From contig NZ_JABXKH010000090.1 of NCBI RefSeq assembly GCF_017115105.1, positions 17,410 through 81,409 of the forward strand: a stretch of DNA of 64,000 bases, in the 5' to 3' direction. Below are positions 33,997-43,252 of this stretch, in pieces; position 1 is the first letter of the stretch; each line of letters opens with the position of its first letter. Under the pieces are notes generated by a model that made no database searches, had not been told where the DNA came from, and was given only the letters and a program-made list of their open reading frames with translations. The position numbers and the translations under genes are program-made. Origin of the DNA: Nostoc sp. NMS2 (lineage in GTDB: Bacteria > Cyanobacteriota > Cyanobacteriia > Cyanobacteriales > Nostocaceae).

Positions 33997-35673
33997 TCAC
34001 TCATTGTTATCAGAATTTTCGATGACTGAGTACTTTGGATTGCCGTAGTCATAAGGAGGTCTTGTGACAATTGGAATCTCTTCAAAGTTATCTCGCGGAG
34101 GTGGTGAAGAGGTTGTCCATTCTAATCCAGTAGCGTGCCAAGGATTATCAACTGCCCTCGGCCCGTAAAGCCAAGAGCCTACTATGTTAGCAATAAAAGG
34201 CAGCGTGGATGCTCCTAGTAAAAATGATGCCAGGCTAGCAATGACGTTCCATCCTTGATATTGTGGATCATAAGAAGAAACTCGGCGTAGCATCCCTTGT
34301 AAACCTAATGGGTGCATGGAGAAGAAGGTAATATTGGCAGGAATAAAGGTCAGCCAAAAATGCAACTTACCCCAACCCTCGGCATACATTCTTCCAGTTA
34401 TTTTGGGAAACCAGTAGTAAATTGCCGCGAAAATTGCCATTGTGATCGTGTTAAAAACGATGTAGTGGAAGTGTCCCACAACAAAGTAGGTGTTATTAAC
34501 GTGGATATCAAATGGGGTGGCAGCAAGCATTACACCAGTAACACCACCAAAAATAAACATGGCTGCACCTCCCATTGCAAACAACATTGGTGTCTCTAGA
34601 TGTAGCTTGCTTCTCCAGATGGTGGCAGTCCAAGCGAAGGCTTTAATACCAGTTGGTATCGCAACTAACATTGAGGTAGCCATGAAGGTCATCCGCATCC
34701 AACCAGGGGTGGCACTGGTGAACATGTGATGTACCCAAACGAAGATGCTGATTGCAGCAATACCCAAGGTGGCGATCGCCACTGAACGATAACCAAATAG
34801 GGGATTGCGAGAAAATGCAGGCAGAACCTCCGCAAAAATACCGAAGGCTGGTAGTGCCATGATATAAACTGCTGGGTGAGAGTAGAACCAAAATAGATGC
34901 TGGTAAATGATCGGATCGCCATTCCCATCCGGTTTAAAGAATTGTGTACCAAAGGATAGGTCAAGCAACAGCAGTACCAATGCACCTGTCAAGGCAGGTA
35001 AATTAATCAGTTGCAATAACTGAGCGCTGAGAACCGACCAAACGAACACAGGCATCCGAAAAAATGTCATCCCTGGGGCCCGCATCCAAAAGATGGTTGT
35101 CACAAAGTTGACAGCCCCCATGATTGAAGAGATGCCTATTAAAACTAGGCTGACTATCCAAATAAATTCACCGTTAATCAGTTCACCGCCTGGAATTTGC
35201 AGACTAATTGGCGGATAAGACCACCAGCCAGATTGTGCAGTGCCGTTTGGTAAAAAGAAACTAGATAGTAGTAAAAGACCTGCGGGTGGCAGAATCCAAA
35301 AAGAGATGGCGTTGAGCAAAGGAAAAGCCATATCCCGCGCTCCAATCATTAGTGGTACTAAGTAGTTAGAAAGACCTGCATTAAAGGGAATGATCCACAG
35401 GAAAATCATGATTGTCCCGTGCATGGTGAACAAACCGTTATAAAGCGGGCGATCGACCAAATTCGATTCTGGGGTGAGCAATTCAGCCCGAATCAGCATC
35501 GCCAATAGCCCGCCAATCAGGAAGAAAATGAAGGTCATCACCATGTACTGAATTCCAATCACCTTATGATCGGTGTTGAAGCTGAAATATTGTCGCCAAG
35601 TATTACCCTGCTGGTTCTGGTAATTTTTCGATTCTCGATCCCCGGTAATCTCTTGACTAAAATCATGTGTCAT
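33997..35673 (-). CDS. coxA: Heme-copper oxidase subunit I (ARTO-like)
   Basis: The 558-residue, 12-helix subunit has the heme and CuB ligand regions: FTMHGTIMIFLW (low-spin heme His), FWFYSHPAVYIMALPAFG (CuB His and cross-linked Tyr), VWVHHMFT (two CuB His) and VVGHFHYIVF (heme a3 and low-spin His). The helix VI motif is YSHPAVY, without the Glu of HPEVYI, so it belongs to the A2-type oxidases in which Tyr-Ser replaces that proton-channel Glu. It reduces oxygen to water in the cytoplasmic or thylakoid membrane. Its start overlaps the coxB stop by 11 bp. Because the adjacent subunit II lacks CuA, quinol is the likely donor. Confidence 0.93.
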   Translation of the reverse strand: MTHDFSQEITGDRESKNYQNQQGNTWRQYFSFNTDHKVIGIQYMVMTFIFFLIGGLLAMLIRAELLTPESNLVDRPLYNGLFTMHGTIMIFLWIIPFNAGLSNYLVPLMIGARDMAFPLLNAISFWILPPAGLLLLSSFFLPNGTAQSGWWSYPPISLQIPGGELINGEFIWIVSLVLIGISSIMGAVNFVTTIFWMRAPGMTFFRMPVFVWSVLSAQLLQLINLPALTGALVLLLLDLSFGTQFFKPDGNGDPIIYQHLFWFYSHPAVYIMALPAFGIFAEVLPAFSRNPLFGYRSVAIATLGIAAISIFVWVHHMFTSATPGWMRMTFMATSMLVAIPTGIKAFAWTATIWRSKLHLETPMLFAMGGAAMFIFGGVTGVMLAATPFDIHVNNTYFVVGHFHYIVFNTITMAIFAAIYYWFPKITGRMYAEGWGKLHFWLTFIPANITFFSMHPLGLQGMLRRVSSYDPQYQGWNVIASLASFLLGASTLPFIANIVGSWLYGPRAVDNPWHATGLEWTTSSPPPRDNFEEIPIVTRPPYDYGNPKYSVIENSDNNE

Positions 35674-36583
35674 TATTTAGCTTCCTTTTATTGGCAATGC
35701 CAGGTTGAGCAGGTGTGACGGTGTACCAGCCGCTATTAAACAATGTTTTTGGTGGTTGGATATTTTCGGCAACTGCCTGATTTACTGGAGTTGGTTCGCT
35801 ATTAGCAGTTTGCGTGAGCCACTGATTATATCGATCGAGAGATTCAACGTATACATCGGTTTCCATTAAGGCAAAGTAAGTACCGCTAAATTGAGAATCT
35901 TTCAGCCGATATTTGCCTGGGCGAATGGGTGTTAGCACAATATCAATGTCGCGCCCTGGAATAATATCTTGCTTTAAGCGAAACTCAGGGACGTAGAAAC
36001 CGTGGATTACATCCTGCGCTTGCAGATTTAAGCGAGTGCTACGATTGATCGGCAAATGCAGTTGATTGCTAGTAATATTATTTGGATAACGAAAAGACCA
36101 ATCCCACTGCTTAACGAAAACATCAATAGTTTCAGACGCAGGTTTGGGGACATCGCTGAGGGTTTCGGCATAAGCGGGTGCAGATTCAAGGGGTGTATGC
36201 AAATGCACAATTTGCTTTAAACCTAAAATATTTAACTGCTGATAAATATTGAAGCTTTGGAAAGCAATCCACACTACTAACAAAGTTGGGGTTGCTGTCC
36301 ACAATATTTCTAGCCTCGTATCACCTCTAGAGGGGTGTCCTTCGGTGTAGTCTTCTGGTGGGGCACGATGGAAAGCGATCGCATACACCATTACGCCAAC
36401 TAGCCCAAGTAAGATAAATGCTCCAATTGAGACTAAGAAGCTAAACAAATCATCTACCCGTTGTGCTTCTGTTGTAGCTTGGGGAGGCATCCAAAAAAAC
36501 GCCTGTTGCCCAATCCACCGACTGACGACGAGCAGCACTGCTACATAAACCGCTATTAATACATATTCAAAAACACTAAACAT
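35663..36583 (-). CDS. coxB: Oxidase subunit II lacking the CuA site (ARTO type)
   Basis: The ATG at 36583 (MFSVFEYVLIAVY) is used; the longer frame would start with TTG. The 306-residue protein has two N-terminal helices and a periplasmic cupredoxin domain. VIHGFYVPEFRLKQDIIPG matches the standard HSF-VPEFRVKQD region, but the CuA loop, normally CAELCGxxHxxM, reads DSQFSGTYFALM with no Cys and no His. CuA therefore cannot form. This is the diagnostic feature of the cyanobacterial alternative respiratory terminal oxidase, thought to use quinol. It lies in an operon with coxA, coxC and two DUF2231 genes; heterocystous strains carry such a cluster as cox3. Confidence 0.92.
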   Translation of the reverse strand: MFSVFEYVLIAVYVAVLLVVSRWIGQQAFFWMPPQATTEAQRVDDLFSFLVSIGAFILLGLVGVMVYAIAFHRAPPEDYTEGHPSRGDTRLEILWTATPTLLVVWIAFQSFNIYQQLNILGLKQIVHLHTPLESAPAYAETLSDVPKPASETIDVFVKQWDWSFRYPNNITSNQLHLPINRSTRLNLQAQDVIHGFYVPEFRLKQDIIPGRDIDIVLTPIRPGKYRLKDSQFSGTYFALMETDVYVESLDRYNQWLTQTANSEPTPVNQAVAENIQPPKTLFNSGWYTVTPAQPGIANKRKLNNDT

Positions 36584-36667
36584 AAAATTCAATAAATTCT
36601 CGTTTAATTATTTGTTGTAAACATTTTTGGCAATGGTATTAAGTAACTAGGCGCAAATAAATTAAAG

Positions 36668-36735
36668 TTTGTAGTCGGGACTTTAGTCCTGATGATAATC
36701 CTTGTTTTGAGCGATGAATCGCTCACTACGAACTA
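36668..36735. repeat. Inverted repeat, GACTTTAGTCCT family
   Basis: GTTTGTAGTCGGGACTTTAG and GCGATGAATCGCTCACTACG give two hairpins with outer arms GTTTGTAGT/ACTACGAAC. A relative lies at 57337-57402. It separates coxB from the DUF2231 genes and may attenuate readthrough. Confidence 0.7.
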
Positions 36736-36751
36736 GGATTTTATTTTATGT

Positions 36752-37333
36752 TTAATTATGCCTACCTAACTTAGCAGCAGTAACATGAATCCCAAATTCT
36801 TCTCCCAATTGCGCCCCCAAAGTTCCGTGAACGAATAATATGCCTAGTATTGCAATCCCTGCTAACAAGTAACTCCACTGCACCTGTCTGGAAGCATCCT
36901 TACGCCAGCGATAGCGTTGCAAACCTCTCCATACAGTCATGGCTACAATGATCCCCAACAGCAAAAGGCCACCCAAACCATGTAAAAGCATTGTCCAACC
37001 AGCACTCAACCCCCAAGCACTCTTTTGATCGACTGGTGGATTTGCCAAAATTAGCTCCAAAAAACCAGCCGCAACTGTGAAAAACGTAATAGCTGCTGCT
37101 GCTATGAGGTTGTACCAACCGACATCAAAAAAGCTAGAACGGATGGCAGCCAATCCCAAAAATTTGAAAATTGGTTTTTCTAAAGAAAATAACACTCCTG
37201 CTAAATCAAAAATGACGGCAATGATGAACAAACCCAGTGTTAGATGCACCAACTGCGGATGTAAAGGAATTTCGTAGGGTAATCCGTTAGCACCCAGGCG
37301 CAATCTCAACTGCTCAATCAGTTGCGGGTTCAT
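36752..37333 (-). CDS. DUF2231 membrane protein of the oxidase cluster, second
   Basis: The 193-residue protein has four to five transmembrane helices. It starts with a soluble stretch ending in IPLHPQLVHLTLGLFIIAV, where a His at the membrane boundary (HPxxVH) is the conserved mark of DUF2231. Function is unknown; His pairs in this family could bind heme or metal. Its ATG overlaps the stop of the preceding DUF2231 gene (ATGA), so they are coupled, and it leads into coxB after 168 bp. Similar gene pairs precede cox3 genes in heterocystous strains as far as I recall. Confidence 0.8.
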   Translation of the reverse strand: MNPQLIEQLRLRLGANGLPYEIPLHPQLVHLTLGLFIIAVIFDLAGVLFSLEKPIFKFLGLAAIRSSFFDVGWYNLIAAAAITFFTVAAGFLELILANPPVDQKSAWGLSAGWTMLLHGLGGLLLLGIIVAMTVWRGLQRYRWRKDASRQVQWSYLLAGIAILGILFVHGTLGAQLGEEFGIHVTAAKLGRHN

Positions 37334-37824
37334 GGTGAAACTCCCTGTTTCATGGCTTGAACTACAGGCTCAACGTGTAAACCATATACCCAAAACAGTT
37401 TACTGCCTAAATATACTTGCAAGAATACTAGGCAGACTAACAATGTTGCAGCCCCTAAGTAAGCAGGCGGTACTTTTCGGGGGCTGCGGTTGCGAATCAC
37501 AAAACGCCAAGCTGCGATCGCGGCAACCATCGCCGCCAATGACCAACCCAAGACGGTATGATAATTCAGTGTAGACTGGGCTGCTTTCTGGGCTTGTGCT
37601 AGTCCGGCTTCAAATTGACCAAAGATCACCGCTAAAAAAATTGCGATCGCAGCAACAAACATATTCCAGAAACTCACCTCAAACAAACGCACGTTGCGGG
37701 TGAAATAGCCTAGAACATCGCACACGAAAGAAAAAAGCACCATTGCGATTACGAAGTGGACAATGATGGGGTGTAGAGGGTCAGGGTATGGTAAATTTTG
37801 GCTATTCAGAGACAGAGCAGGCAT
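37330..37824 (-). CDS. DUF2231 membrane protein of the oxidase cluster, first
   Basis: The start at 37824 (MPALSLNSQNLPYPD) has AAGGA 8 bp upstream; an in-frame ATG five codons earlier at 37839 is possible. The 164-residue protein has four helices and the DUF2231 mark DPLHPIIVHFVIAMVLFSFV, with two His near the first helix and further His in LNYHTVLGWSL and YGLHVEPVV. It is a paralogue of the next gene in the operon. A heme-binding or assembly role for the oxidase is an inference from location and conserved His. Confidence 0.8.
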   Translation of the reverse strand: MPALSLNSQNLPYPDPLHPIIVHFVIAMVLFSFVCDVLGYFTRNVRLFEVSFWNMFVAAIAIFLAVIFGQFEAGLAQAQKAAQSTLNYHTVLGWSLAAMVAAIAAWRFVIRNRSPRKVPPAYLGAATLLVCLVFLQVYLGSKLFWVYGLHVEPVVQAMKQGVSP

Positions 37825-37839
37825 CGCTTTTTCCTTCAT

Positions 37840-38410
37840 AAGTCTAAGAGGTTATTTGAAAAGTGTTTCGCTGTGACTTTAGGCACTTTGAGAACCCCCC
37901 TTAAATAATTCGTAATTCGTAATTCGTAATTCGTAATTCGTAATTAAGTTTTGTGACGGGTATCTAGACCACTACCCAAAACTTTCTGCCTGTAGAGGCA
38001 GAGGAATTAACCCCTAAACTTTGTTAAAAACTATTTTCTAGCAATTATTTGTTCAAGCATAAGAACTAATCAAAATAACTAGAATTTTCTTTTCTTTTAT
38101 ATCCCAAATGATATCAACTAAAACTGATAAACAATGTTTCTCCGAATATACCATAAATTGTTGCTCAGATTGACATAGCCTTTAAATCTATAACTTAACA
38201 AATCTTATAAATAAAGACATACTATTGTCACAGGAATGACAACTAATTAAAATATTGGTCAGTAAAACAATATACTATTTATCTTTCTTTGGATAGATTA
38301 GGAAAATACTAGGATTCTCTTAAAATCTTAAAAAGCTTTGTTTGTTTAATCGATAAATTAACGATTTAATAATCTAAATTTGCTAAGGTAATCCTACGCG
38401 AAGCAAGCAA
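37840..38410. promoter_or_regulatory. Upstream region of the oxidase operon
   Basis: The gap holds six AATTCGT heptamers (37907-37946), a CTGCCTGTAGAGGCAG hairpin near 37984 and a very AT-rich stretch (38030-38400). The oxidase operon promoter should be here. I looked for an NtcA site (GTA-N8-TAC) and found only GTA-N10-TAC near 37959. Confidence 0.4.
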
Positions 38411-38520
38411 AAATATAGCTTTTCCTAATCAAATGAGATACATCATAGCCCCCTATCGAAGAGCGGGGAGGGGGTTGGGGGTGGGGTTTTTGTACCTCAC
38501 TCAACTGGGAACCGCCATAT
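38411..38520 (-). repeat. MITE-like repeat family A, copy 3
   Basis: Read on the minus strand it runs from ATGGCGGTTCCCAGTTGAGT to TGATTAGGAAAAGCTATA, matching the other family A copies. It lies just upstream of an SDR gene and is open in one frame, which would extend that gene's N-terminus artificially. Confidence 0.85.
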
Positions 38521-38582
38521 TATATTATGCAAGTCTTCAGCTACTTACAAAGAATCCACTTTTTAAAAGTATCGAAAGCATT

Positions 38583-39395
38583 ATGAGCTATTCCCCTTAC
38601 CTGCTGAAAGGTCAAAAAGCACTTGTAACAGGTGCTAGTTCTGGGATTGGTGAGGCCATTGCTCGCCATTTGGCTACATCAGGTGCAGCAGTAGCCATCA
38701 ACTACAATTCTGAAGCTGAAGAAGCCCAAAAAGTTGTTGATGATATCAAAGCTGATAATGGAGAAGCATTTGCTATTCAAGCCGATGTCAGCAAAGAAGA
38801 CCAAGTAAAAGCGATGTTTAGCAAAACGCTCCAAGAATTTGGCACTATTGATATCTTAGTAAGTAATGCGGGCATTCAAAAAGACTCAGCATTTATCGAT
38901 ATGACCATTGAGCAATGGAATGCAGTGATTGGGATAAATCTGACGGGACAATTCTTGTGTGCTAGGGAGGCTGCAAAGGAATTCTTGCGTAGAGGTGTAA
39001 AACCTGATATTTCTTGTGCAGCAGGTAAAATTATTTGCATGAGTTCCGTACATGAAGTAATTCCTTGGGCAGGTCATGTTAATTATGCTACGAGTAAGGG
39101 TGGCATTAATATGATGATGAAAAGTATTGCTCAAGAACTTGCTCCCCACAAAATTCGCGTTAATAGTATTGCTCCTGGTGCTATCAAAACCCCCATTAAC
39201 AAATCAGCTTGGGATACTCCAGAAGCAGAAGCAAAGTTACTAAAACTGATTCCAGCAAAACGGGTAGGAAATGTTGAAGATATCGCCAAAGCAGCAGTTT
39301 GGTTAGCTTCTGATGACTCTGATTATGTTAACGGTACAACACTATTTGTAGATGGTGGCATGACCTTGTATCCCGGATTTACAGAAAATGGTTAA
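38583..39395 (+). CDS. SDR-family glucose 1-dehydrogenase-like protein
   Basis: The start at 38583 (MSYSPYLLKGQKALVTG) is chosen; the frame is open 150 bp further upstream, but that part is translated MITE-like repeat. The 270-residue SDR has TGASSGIGEAIA, NAG in VSNAGIQKDS, catalytic Ser in ICMSSVHE, and NYATSK as YxxxK. It ends GTTLFVDGGMTLYPGF, the pattern of glucose 1-dehydrogenases (family name GlcDH). AINYNSEAEE at the strand 2 end fits NADP. It may oxidise glucose or another sugar; a GH15 enzyme lies 1.4 kb downstream. Confidence 0.85.
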   Translation: MSYSPYLLKGQKALVTGASSGIGEAIARHLATSGAAVAINYNSEAEEAQKVVDDIKADNGEAFAIQADVSKEDQVKAMFSKTLQEFGTIDILVSNAGIQKDSAFIDMTIEQWNAVIGINLTGQFLCAREAAKEFLRRGVKPDISCAAGKIICMSSVHEVIPWAGHVNYATSKGGINMMMKSIAQELAPHKIRVNSIAPGAIKTPINKSAWDTPEAEAKLLKLIPAKRVGNVEDIAKAAVWLASDDSDYVNGTTLFVDGGMTLYPGFTENG

Positions 39396-39589
39396 AGAAA
39401 AGAGGTGAGAGGCAAGAGGCAATAGGAAAGAAGGCTTTTTGAGTTGTAGGGAGTTTTTCAAAAATCAAATATGAGTCCTATAGTAAAGCTATCTTATACC
39501 TTCTGATAGTTTACTTTTAACTATCAGACACGAGATTGTAGGTGGATGCACGATGCACCTAAGTTTTTAGATAGCTCTTATTTACGCTC
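39396..39589. other. Gap with heptamer remnants
   Basis: GAGAGGCAAGAGGCAATAGG-type units at about 39400-39430; ACTATCAGA inverted repeat near 39500 may act as a terminator. No gene. Confidence 0.35.
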
Positions 39590-40528
39590 ATGGCAACTGA
39601 TTCATCTAAAAAAATAATCTTTGCAGCGATAGGGTCTAATTTAGCGATCGCTATTACTAAATTTATCGCCGCCTCCGTTACTGGCAGTTCCGCCATGATC
39701 TCTGAGGGAATTCATTCAGTTGTAGATACAGGCGACCAACTTGTACTTTTGCTAGGACTTCACAGAAGCCAAAAACCAGCAGATGATAGCCATCCCTTTG
39801 GATACGGTCAAGAACTTTATTTCTGGACTTTTATCGTTGCTATCCTCATCTTTGCCATTGGTGGCGGTATGTCAATTTATGAGGGAATTACTCATTTAAT
39901 TAACCCCAGCCCTTTAGAAGACCCGATGTGGAATTATATTGTGTTAGGTGTAGCAATATTACTTGAAGGTTTTTCTTGGACTGTGGCTTTAAAAGAGTTT
40001 TTGCCAACCAAGGGTAAGCAAAATTTTTGGCAAGCAATCAAAAACAGTAAAGACCCTACAGTATTTACAGTATTATTTGAGGATACTGCCGCAATTTTAG
40101 GCTTAATTGTTGCCTTGATCGGAATTTTTTTAGGACATCTATTTAATAATGTTTATTTCGATGGTATCGCTTCGATTATTATTGGCATTATTTTGGCGAT
40201 AGTAGCAGTAGTATTAGCTAGAGAAAGTAAAGGATTATTAGTTGGTGAGAGTGCTGATCCTCAAACCATAGCTAATATCCGTTCTTTGGCAAAAACAGAA
40301 CCAGGAGTCAAAGAAGTTATCCGGGTGCTAACAATGCAGCTTGCTCCACATGAAGTATTACTTAACTTAGAAATTCAGTTTTCTAAAAATCTTACAGGCG
40401 AGGAAATAGCATTAACTGTAGAAAGTTTAGAAATAAAAATTCGCCAAAAACATCCTGAAATAAAACAAATTTTTATTGAAGCTAAATCATTAACTGCCGT
40501 TCGCAAATATTCTCAACCTTTTCAATAA
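39590..40528 (+). CDS. Cation diffusion facilitator family transporter
   Basis: The 312-residue protein has six transmembrane helices and the CDF metal site: helix 2 SEGIHSVVDTGDQ (HxxxD) and helix 5 LFEDTAAILG (ExxxD in place of HxxxD). The cytoplasmic C-terminal domain (about 215-305) follows. HxxxD plus ExxxD and the long loop FLPTKGKQNFWQAI resemble the ZNT9-like/Mn- or Zn-type subgroup. It exports divalent cations against protons. Not obviously in an operon with its neighbours. Confidence 0.85.
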   Translation: MATDSSKKIIFAAIGSNLAIAITKFIAASVTGSSAMISEGIHSVVDTGDQLVLLLGLHRSQKPADDSHPFGYGQELYFWTFIVAILIFAIGGGMSIYEGITHLINPSPLEDPMWNYIVLGVAILLEGFSWTVALKEFLPTKGKQNFWQAIKNSKDPTVFTVLFEDTAAILGLIVALIGIFLGHLFNNVYFDGIASIIIGIILAIVAVVLARESKGLLVGESADPQTIANIRSLAKTEPGVKEVIRVLTMQLAPHEVLLNLEIQFSKNLTGEEIALTVESLEIKIRQKHPEIKQIFIEAKSLTAVRKYSQPFQ

Positions 40529-40802
40529 AATTGGCTCTTCAGTACTTGCTATGCTAAATACATCTGTAAATTAGCTTAAAACCCTTGCTGGGCAATAATA
40601 ACAGCCGTTATTCTTAGCGTTTGAGGCAAGATTTTTGAAATTGAAGCTATAACTCCCTGTAAGGCTTGATTTTCAAGGCAAGTGACGGACTTTAATTAAA
40701 AGTTCAGCATAATACGTACTGAAGAACCATAAAATTTTAATCAGATAAATATCCAATCCCGCATGTTCAAAAAACATTCATAGCTTATTAGTGCAAGAAA
40801 AT
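40529..40802. other. Gap upstream of the glucoamylase gene
   Basis: AT-rich 274 bp; GGCTTGATTTTCAAGGCAAG near 40662 forms a weak hairpin. No gene is seen. Confidence 0.3.
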
Positions 40803-43199
40803 ATGGTAAAAATTATTGGTCAAGCACAGGCTTTTGGTTCACCAGGTATTGAGCCTCGATGGACTCATGCCAATAAGGATGCAGTCGGTACAGCTTATTC
40901 TACCTCTAGTCGCGTTTGGTTTACTATCTGCAACGGTGTTGTAACAGAAGTCTACCACCCCACAGTAGATAGACCCCAAATTCGAGATTTGCAATACTTA
41001 ATTTCTGATGGAAAAAGCTTTTTCCACGAAGAGAAACGCCATCTCGAATCAAAAGTTGAACAGATGTGGACTCATGGTTTAGGATACCGCGTCACTAATT
41101 CCGATCCACAAGGGCGTTATGCTGTGATCAAAGAAGTGATTGCTGACCCACATTTATCCTGTATTTTACAACATACAAAGTTAACAGGAGAGCGCGAGTT
41201 TATCTCGCAACTCCAGCTATACGCTTTGTGTGCGCCACATTTGGAAGTTAGCGGTAGAGGTAATAATGGTTACACCAGAGAAGTTGCTGGGCATCGGATT
41301 CTAACGGCCGAAAAAGCAGGAAGATGGCTGGTGCTGGGTGCAACAGTTCCCTTTACCCGTCTTTCCTGTGGTTACGTCGGTCAAAGTGATGGCTGGACAG
41401 ATTTAGCTGATAATTTCCAGATGGATTGGGAGTTTGACTGTGCTTTAGATGGCAACATTGCTTTGACTGGACAACTAAATTTAGATGAAAGTAACGAGTT
41501 TACTTTGGGACTGGCATTTGGTACAACTCTGCACAATGCAATTTCCACACTGTTTCAGTCGCTAAATATTCCTTTTCAACAGCAGAAGCAACATTATATC
41601 GAACAGTGGAAGCGATCGCGCCAGTGCATCAAACCATTAGAAAATATTTCATCCAATGATGGCAAGTTGTATCACCACAGCATTAGTCTGCTTTTGGCCC
41701 ATGAAGACAAAAGTTATCCAGGTGCTTTAATCGCCTCCCTTGCAATTCCTTGGGGCGAAGCCAAAGACGACCAAGACCAAGGGGGATATCACCTTGTCTG
41801 GACACGGGATATGATTAGCAGTGTAACAGGTTTGGTGGCTGCTGGGGAAACTGAAACAGCAGTGCGATCGCTCATTTATCTTGCCACGAGTCAGCAGGAA
41901 GATGGCGGTTTTCCCCAAAATTTCTGGGTTGATGGTGAACCTTACTGGAAGGGTATTCAACTAGATGAAGTGGCATTTCCCATTTTACTAGCATGGCTAT
42001 TGCACCAACAAAAAATACCACTGAACTTTGATATTTATCCCATGATTTTACGGGCGGCGGGTTATTTAATTCGTCATGGCCCGGCTACCCAACAAGAACG
42101 CTGGGAAGAAAACAGTGGCTATTCACCTTCTACACTCGCATCTAATATTGCCGCTTTAATCTGCGCTGCTCAATTTGTTCGTGAACGTGGAGATGAAGTA
42201 ACAGCACAATTTATCGAAGAATACGCCGATTTTTTAGAATCTCATATCGAAGCTTGGACAGTTACTACCGAAGGCACTCTTGTTCCTGGCATCAATCGGC
42301 ATTACATCCGCATTACTCCTACAGATATTAATAATCCTCAACCCAACGAAAATCCTAATCAGGGAACTCTTTTCATCAGTAGTCAACCTCCTGGTAAAGC
42401 AGCAGAATTTCCTGCGAAAGAAATTGTGGATGCAGGCTTTTTGCAACTAGTACGCTATGGAATTCGTAAACCTGATGACCCGATTATTGTTGATTCCGTC
42501 AAAGTAATTGATGCAGTTTTGAAAGTAGATACACCCGTTGGGCCTTGTTGGCATCGTTACAACCACGATGGCTACGGACAGCAAGAAGACGGCAGTCCTT
42601 ATACTAGTTATGGTAAGGGACGCGCTTGGCCTCTCTTAACAGGAGAACGGGGACATTATGAATTAGCTGTTGGTGGCGATGTCAAAACATATATCAAGGC
42701 AATGGAGGGATTTGCTTCAAACACTTGTTTGCTACCAGAGCAGGTTTGGAATGAAGCAGATAGAGCTGAAAGCCACATGTATTTAGGAAAACCAACAGGT
42801 TCCGCCATGCCTTTAATGTGGGCGCACGCAGAGTATATCAAGCTGCTACGGTCAAATCATGACAATCAGGTGTTTGATTTTATCCCAGAGGTAGCGAATC
42901 GCTATTTAGGCGAAAGACAAGAATGTAAATCATTGGAAATGTGGAAGTTTAACCGTCAAGTAGACAAAGTTAAAAAAGGTTATACATTGCGAATTCACGC
43001 TTTAGCTTCTTTTCAGTTGTATTGGTCACAGGATAATTGGCAAACAGCAAAAGATACGCCTTCTACTTCCACAAAATTAGGAGTAAGTTTTGTAGATATC
43101 TCTGTTTCTAATAACCAACAACAGCCAATAAGCTTTACCTTTTTCTGGATTGAAAGTAGCAAATGGGAACAGCACAATTACACGGTTTTAGTTGAGTAA
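40803..43199 (+). CDS. GH15 glucoamylase-like glucan 1,4-alpha-glucosidase
   Basis: The ATG at 40803 (MVKIIGQAQAFG) is used; a GTG four codons upstream is in frame. The 798-residue protein has an N-terminal beta-sandwich (about 1-270, GNGVVTEVYHPTVD) and a GH15 (alpha/alpha)6 barrel (about 300-690) with YHLVWTRDM, DGGFPQNFWVDGEPYW, RWEENSGYSPS (general acid Glu) and LPEQVWNEADR (general base Glu region). A C-terminal beta domain ends it. No signal peptide is visible, so it probably releases glucose from glycogen or maltodextrins in the cytoplasm. The bacterial glucoamylase architecture is complete. Confidence 0.9.
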   Translation: MVKIIGQAQAFGSPGIEPRWTHANKDAVGTAYSTSSRVWFTICNGVVTEVYHPTVDRPQIRDLQYLISDGKSFFHEEKRHLESKVEQMWTHGLGYRVTNSDPQGRYAVIKEVIADPHLSCILQHTKLTGEREFISQLQLYALCAPHLEVSGRGNNGYTREVAGHRILTAEKAGRWLVLGATVPFTRLSCGYVGQSDGWTDLADNFQMDWEFDCALDGNIALTGQLNLDESNEFTLGLAFGTTLHNAISTLFQSLNIPFQQQKQHYIEQWKRSRQCIKPLENISSNDGKLYHHSISLLLAHEDKSYPGALIASLAIPWGEAKDDQDQGGYHLVWTRDMISSVTGLVAAGETETAVRSLIYLATSQQEDGGFPQNFWVDGEPYWKGIQLDEVAFPILLAWLLHQQKIPLNFDIYPMILRAAGYLIRHGPATQQERWEENSGYSPSTLASNIAALICAAQFVRERGDEVTAQFIEEYADFLESHIEAWTVTTEGTLVPGINRHYIRITPTDINNPQPNENPNQGTLFISSQPPGKAAEFPAKEIVDAGFLQLVRYGIRKPDDPIIVDSVKVIDAVLKVDTPVGPCWHRYNHDGYGQQEDGSPYTSYGKGRAWPLLTGERGHYELAVGGDVKTYIKAMEGFASNTCLLPEQVWNEADRAESHMYLGKPTGSAMPLMWAHAEYIKLLRSNHDNQVFDFIPEVANRYLGERQECKSLEMWKFNRQVDKVKKGYTLRIHALASFQLYWSQDNWQTAKDTPSTSTKLGVSFVDISVSNNQQQPISFTFFWIESSKWEQHNYTVLVE

Positions 43200-43252
43200 G
43201 TAATTAGCTTTGATTTTTCTGAGATTGCCCCACAATTCAAGAGAGCCATTTT

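Noticed and set aside
37955..37980. Possible NtcA site upstream of the oxidase operon
   Set aside because: The spacing is GTA-N10-TAC rather than GTA-N8-TAC and no -10 box follows at the usual distance.
40791..40802. GTG at 40791 as the glucoamylase start
   Set aside because: No ribosome-binding site precedes it; the ATG at 40803 is equally placed, and the four extra residues do not affect the annotation.
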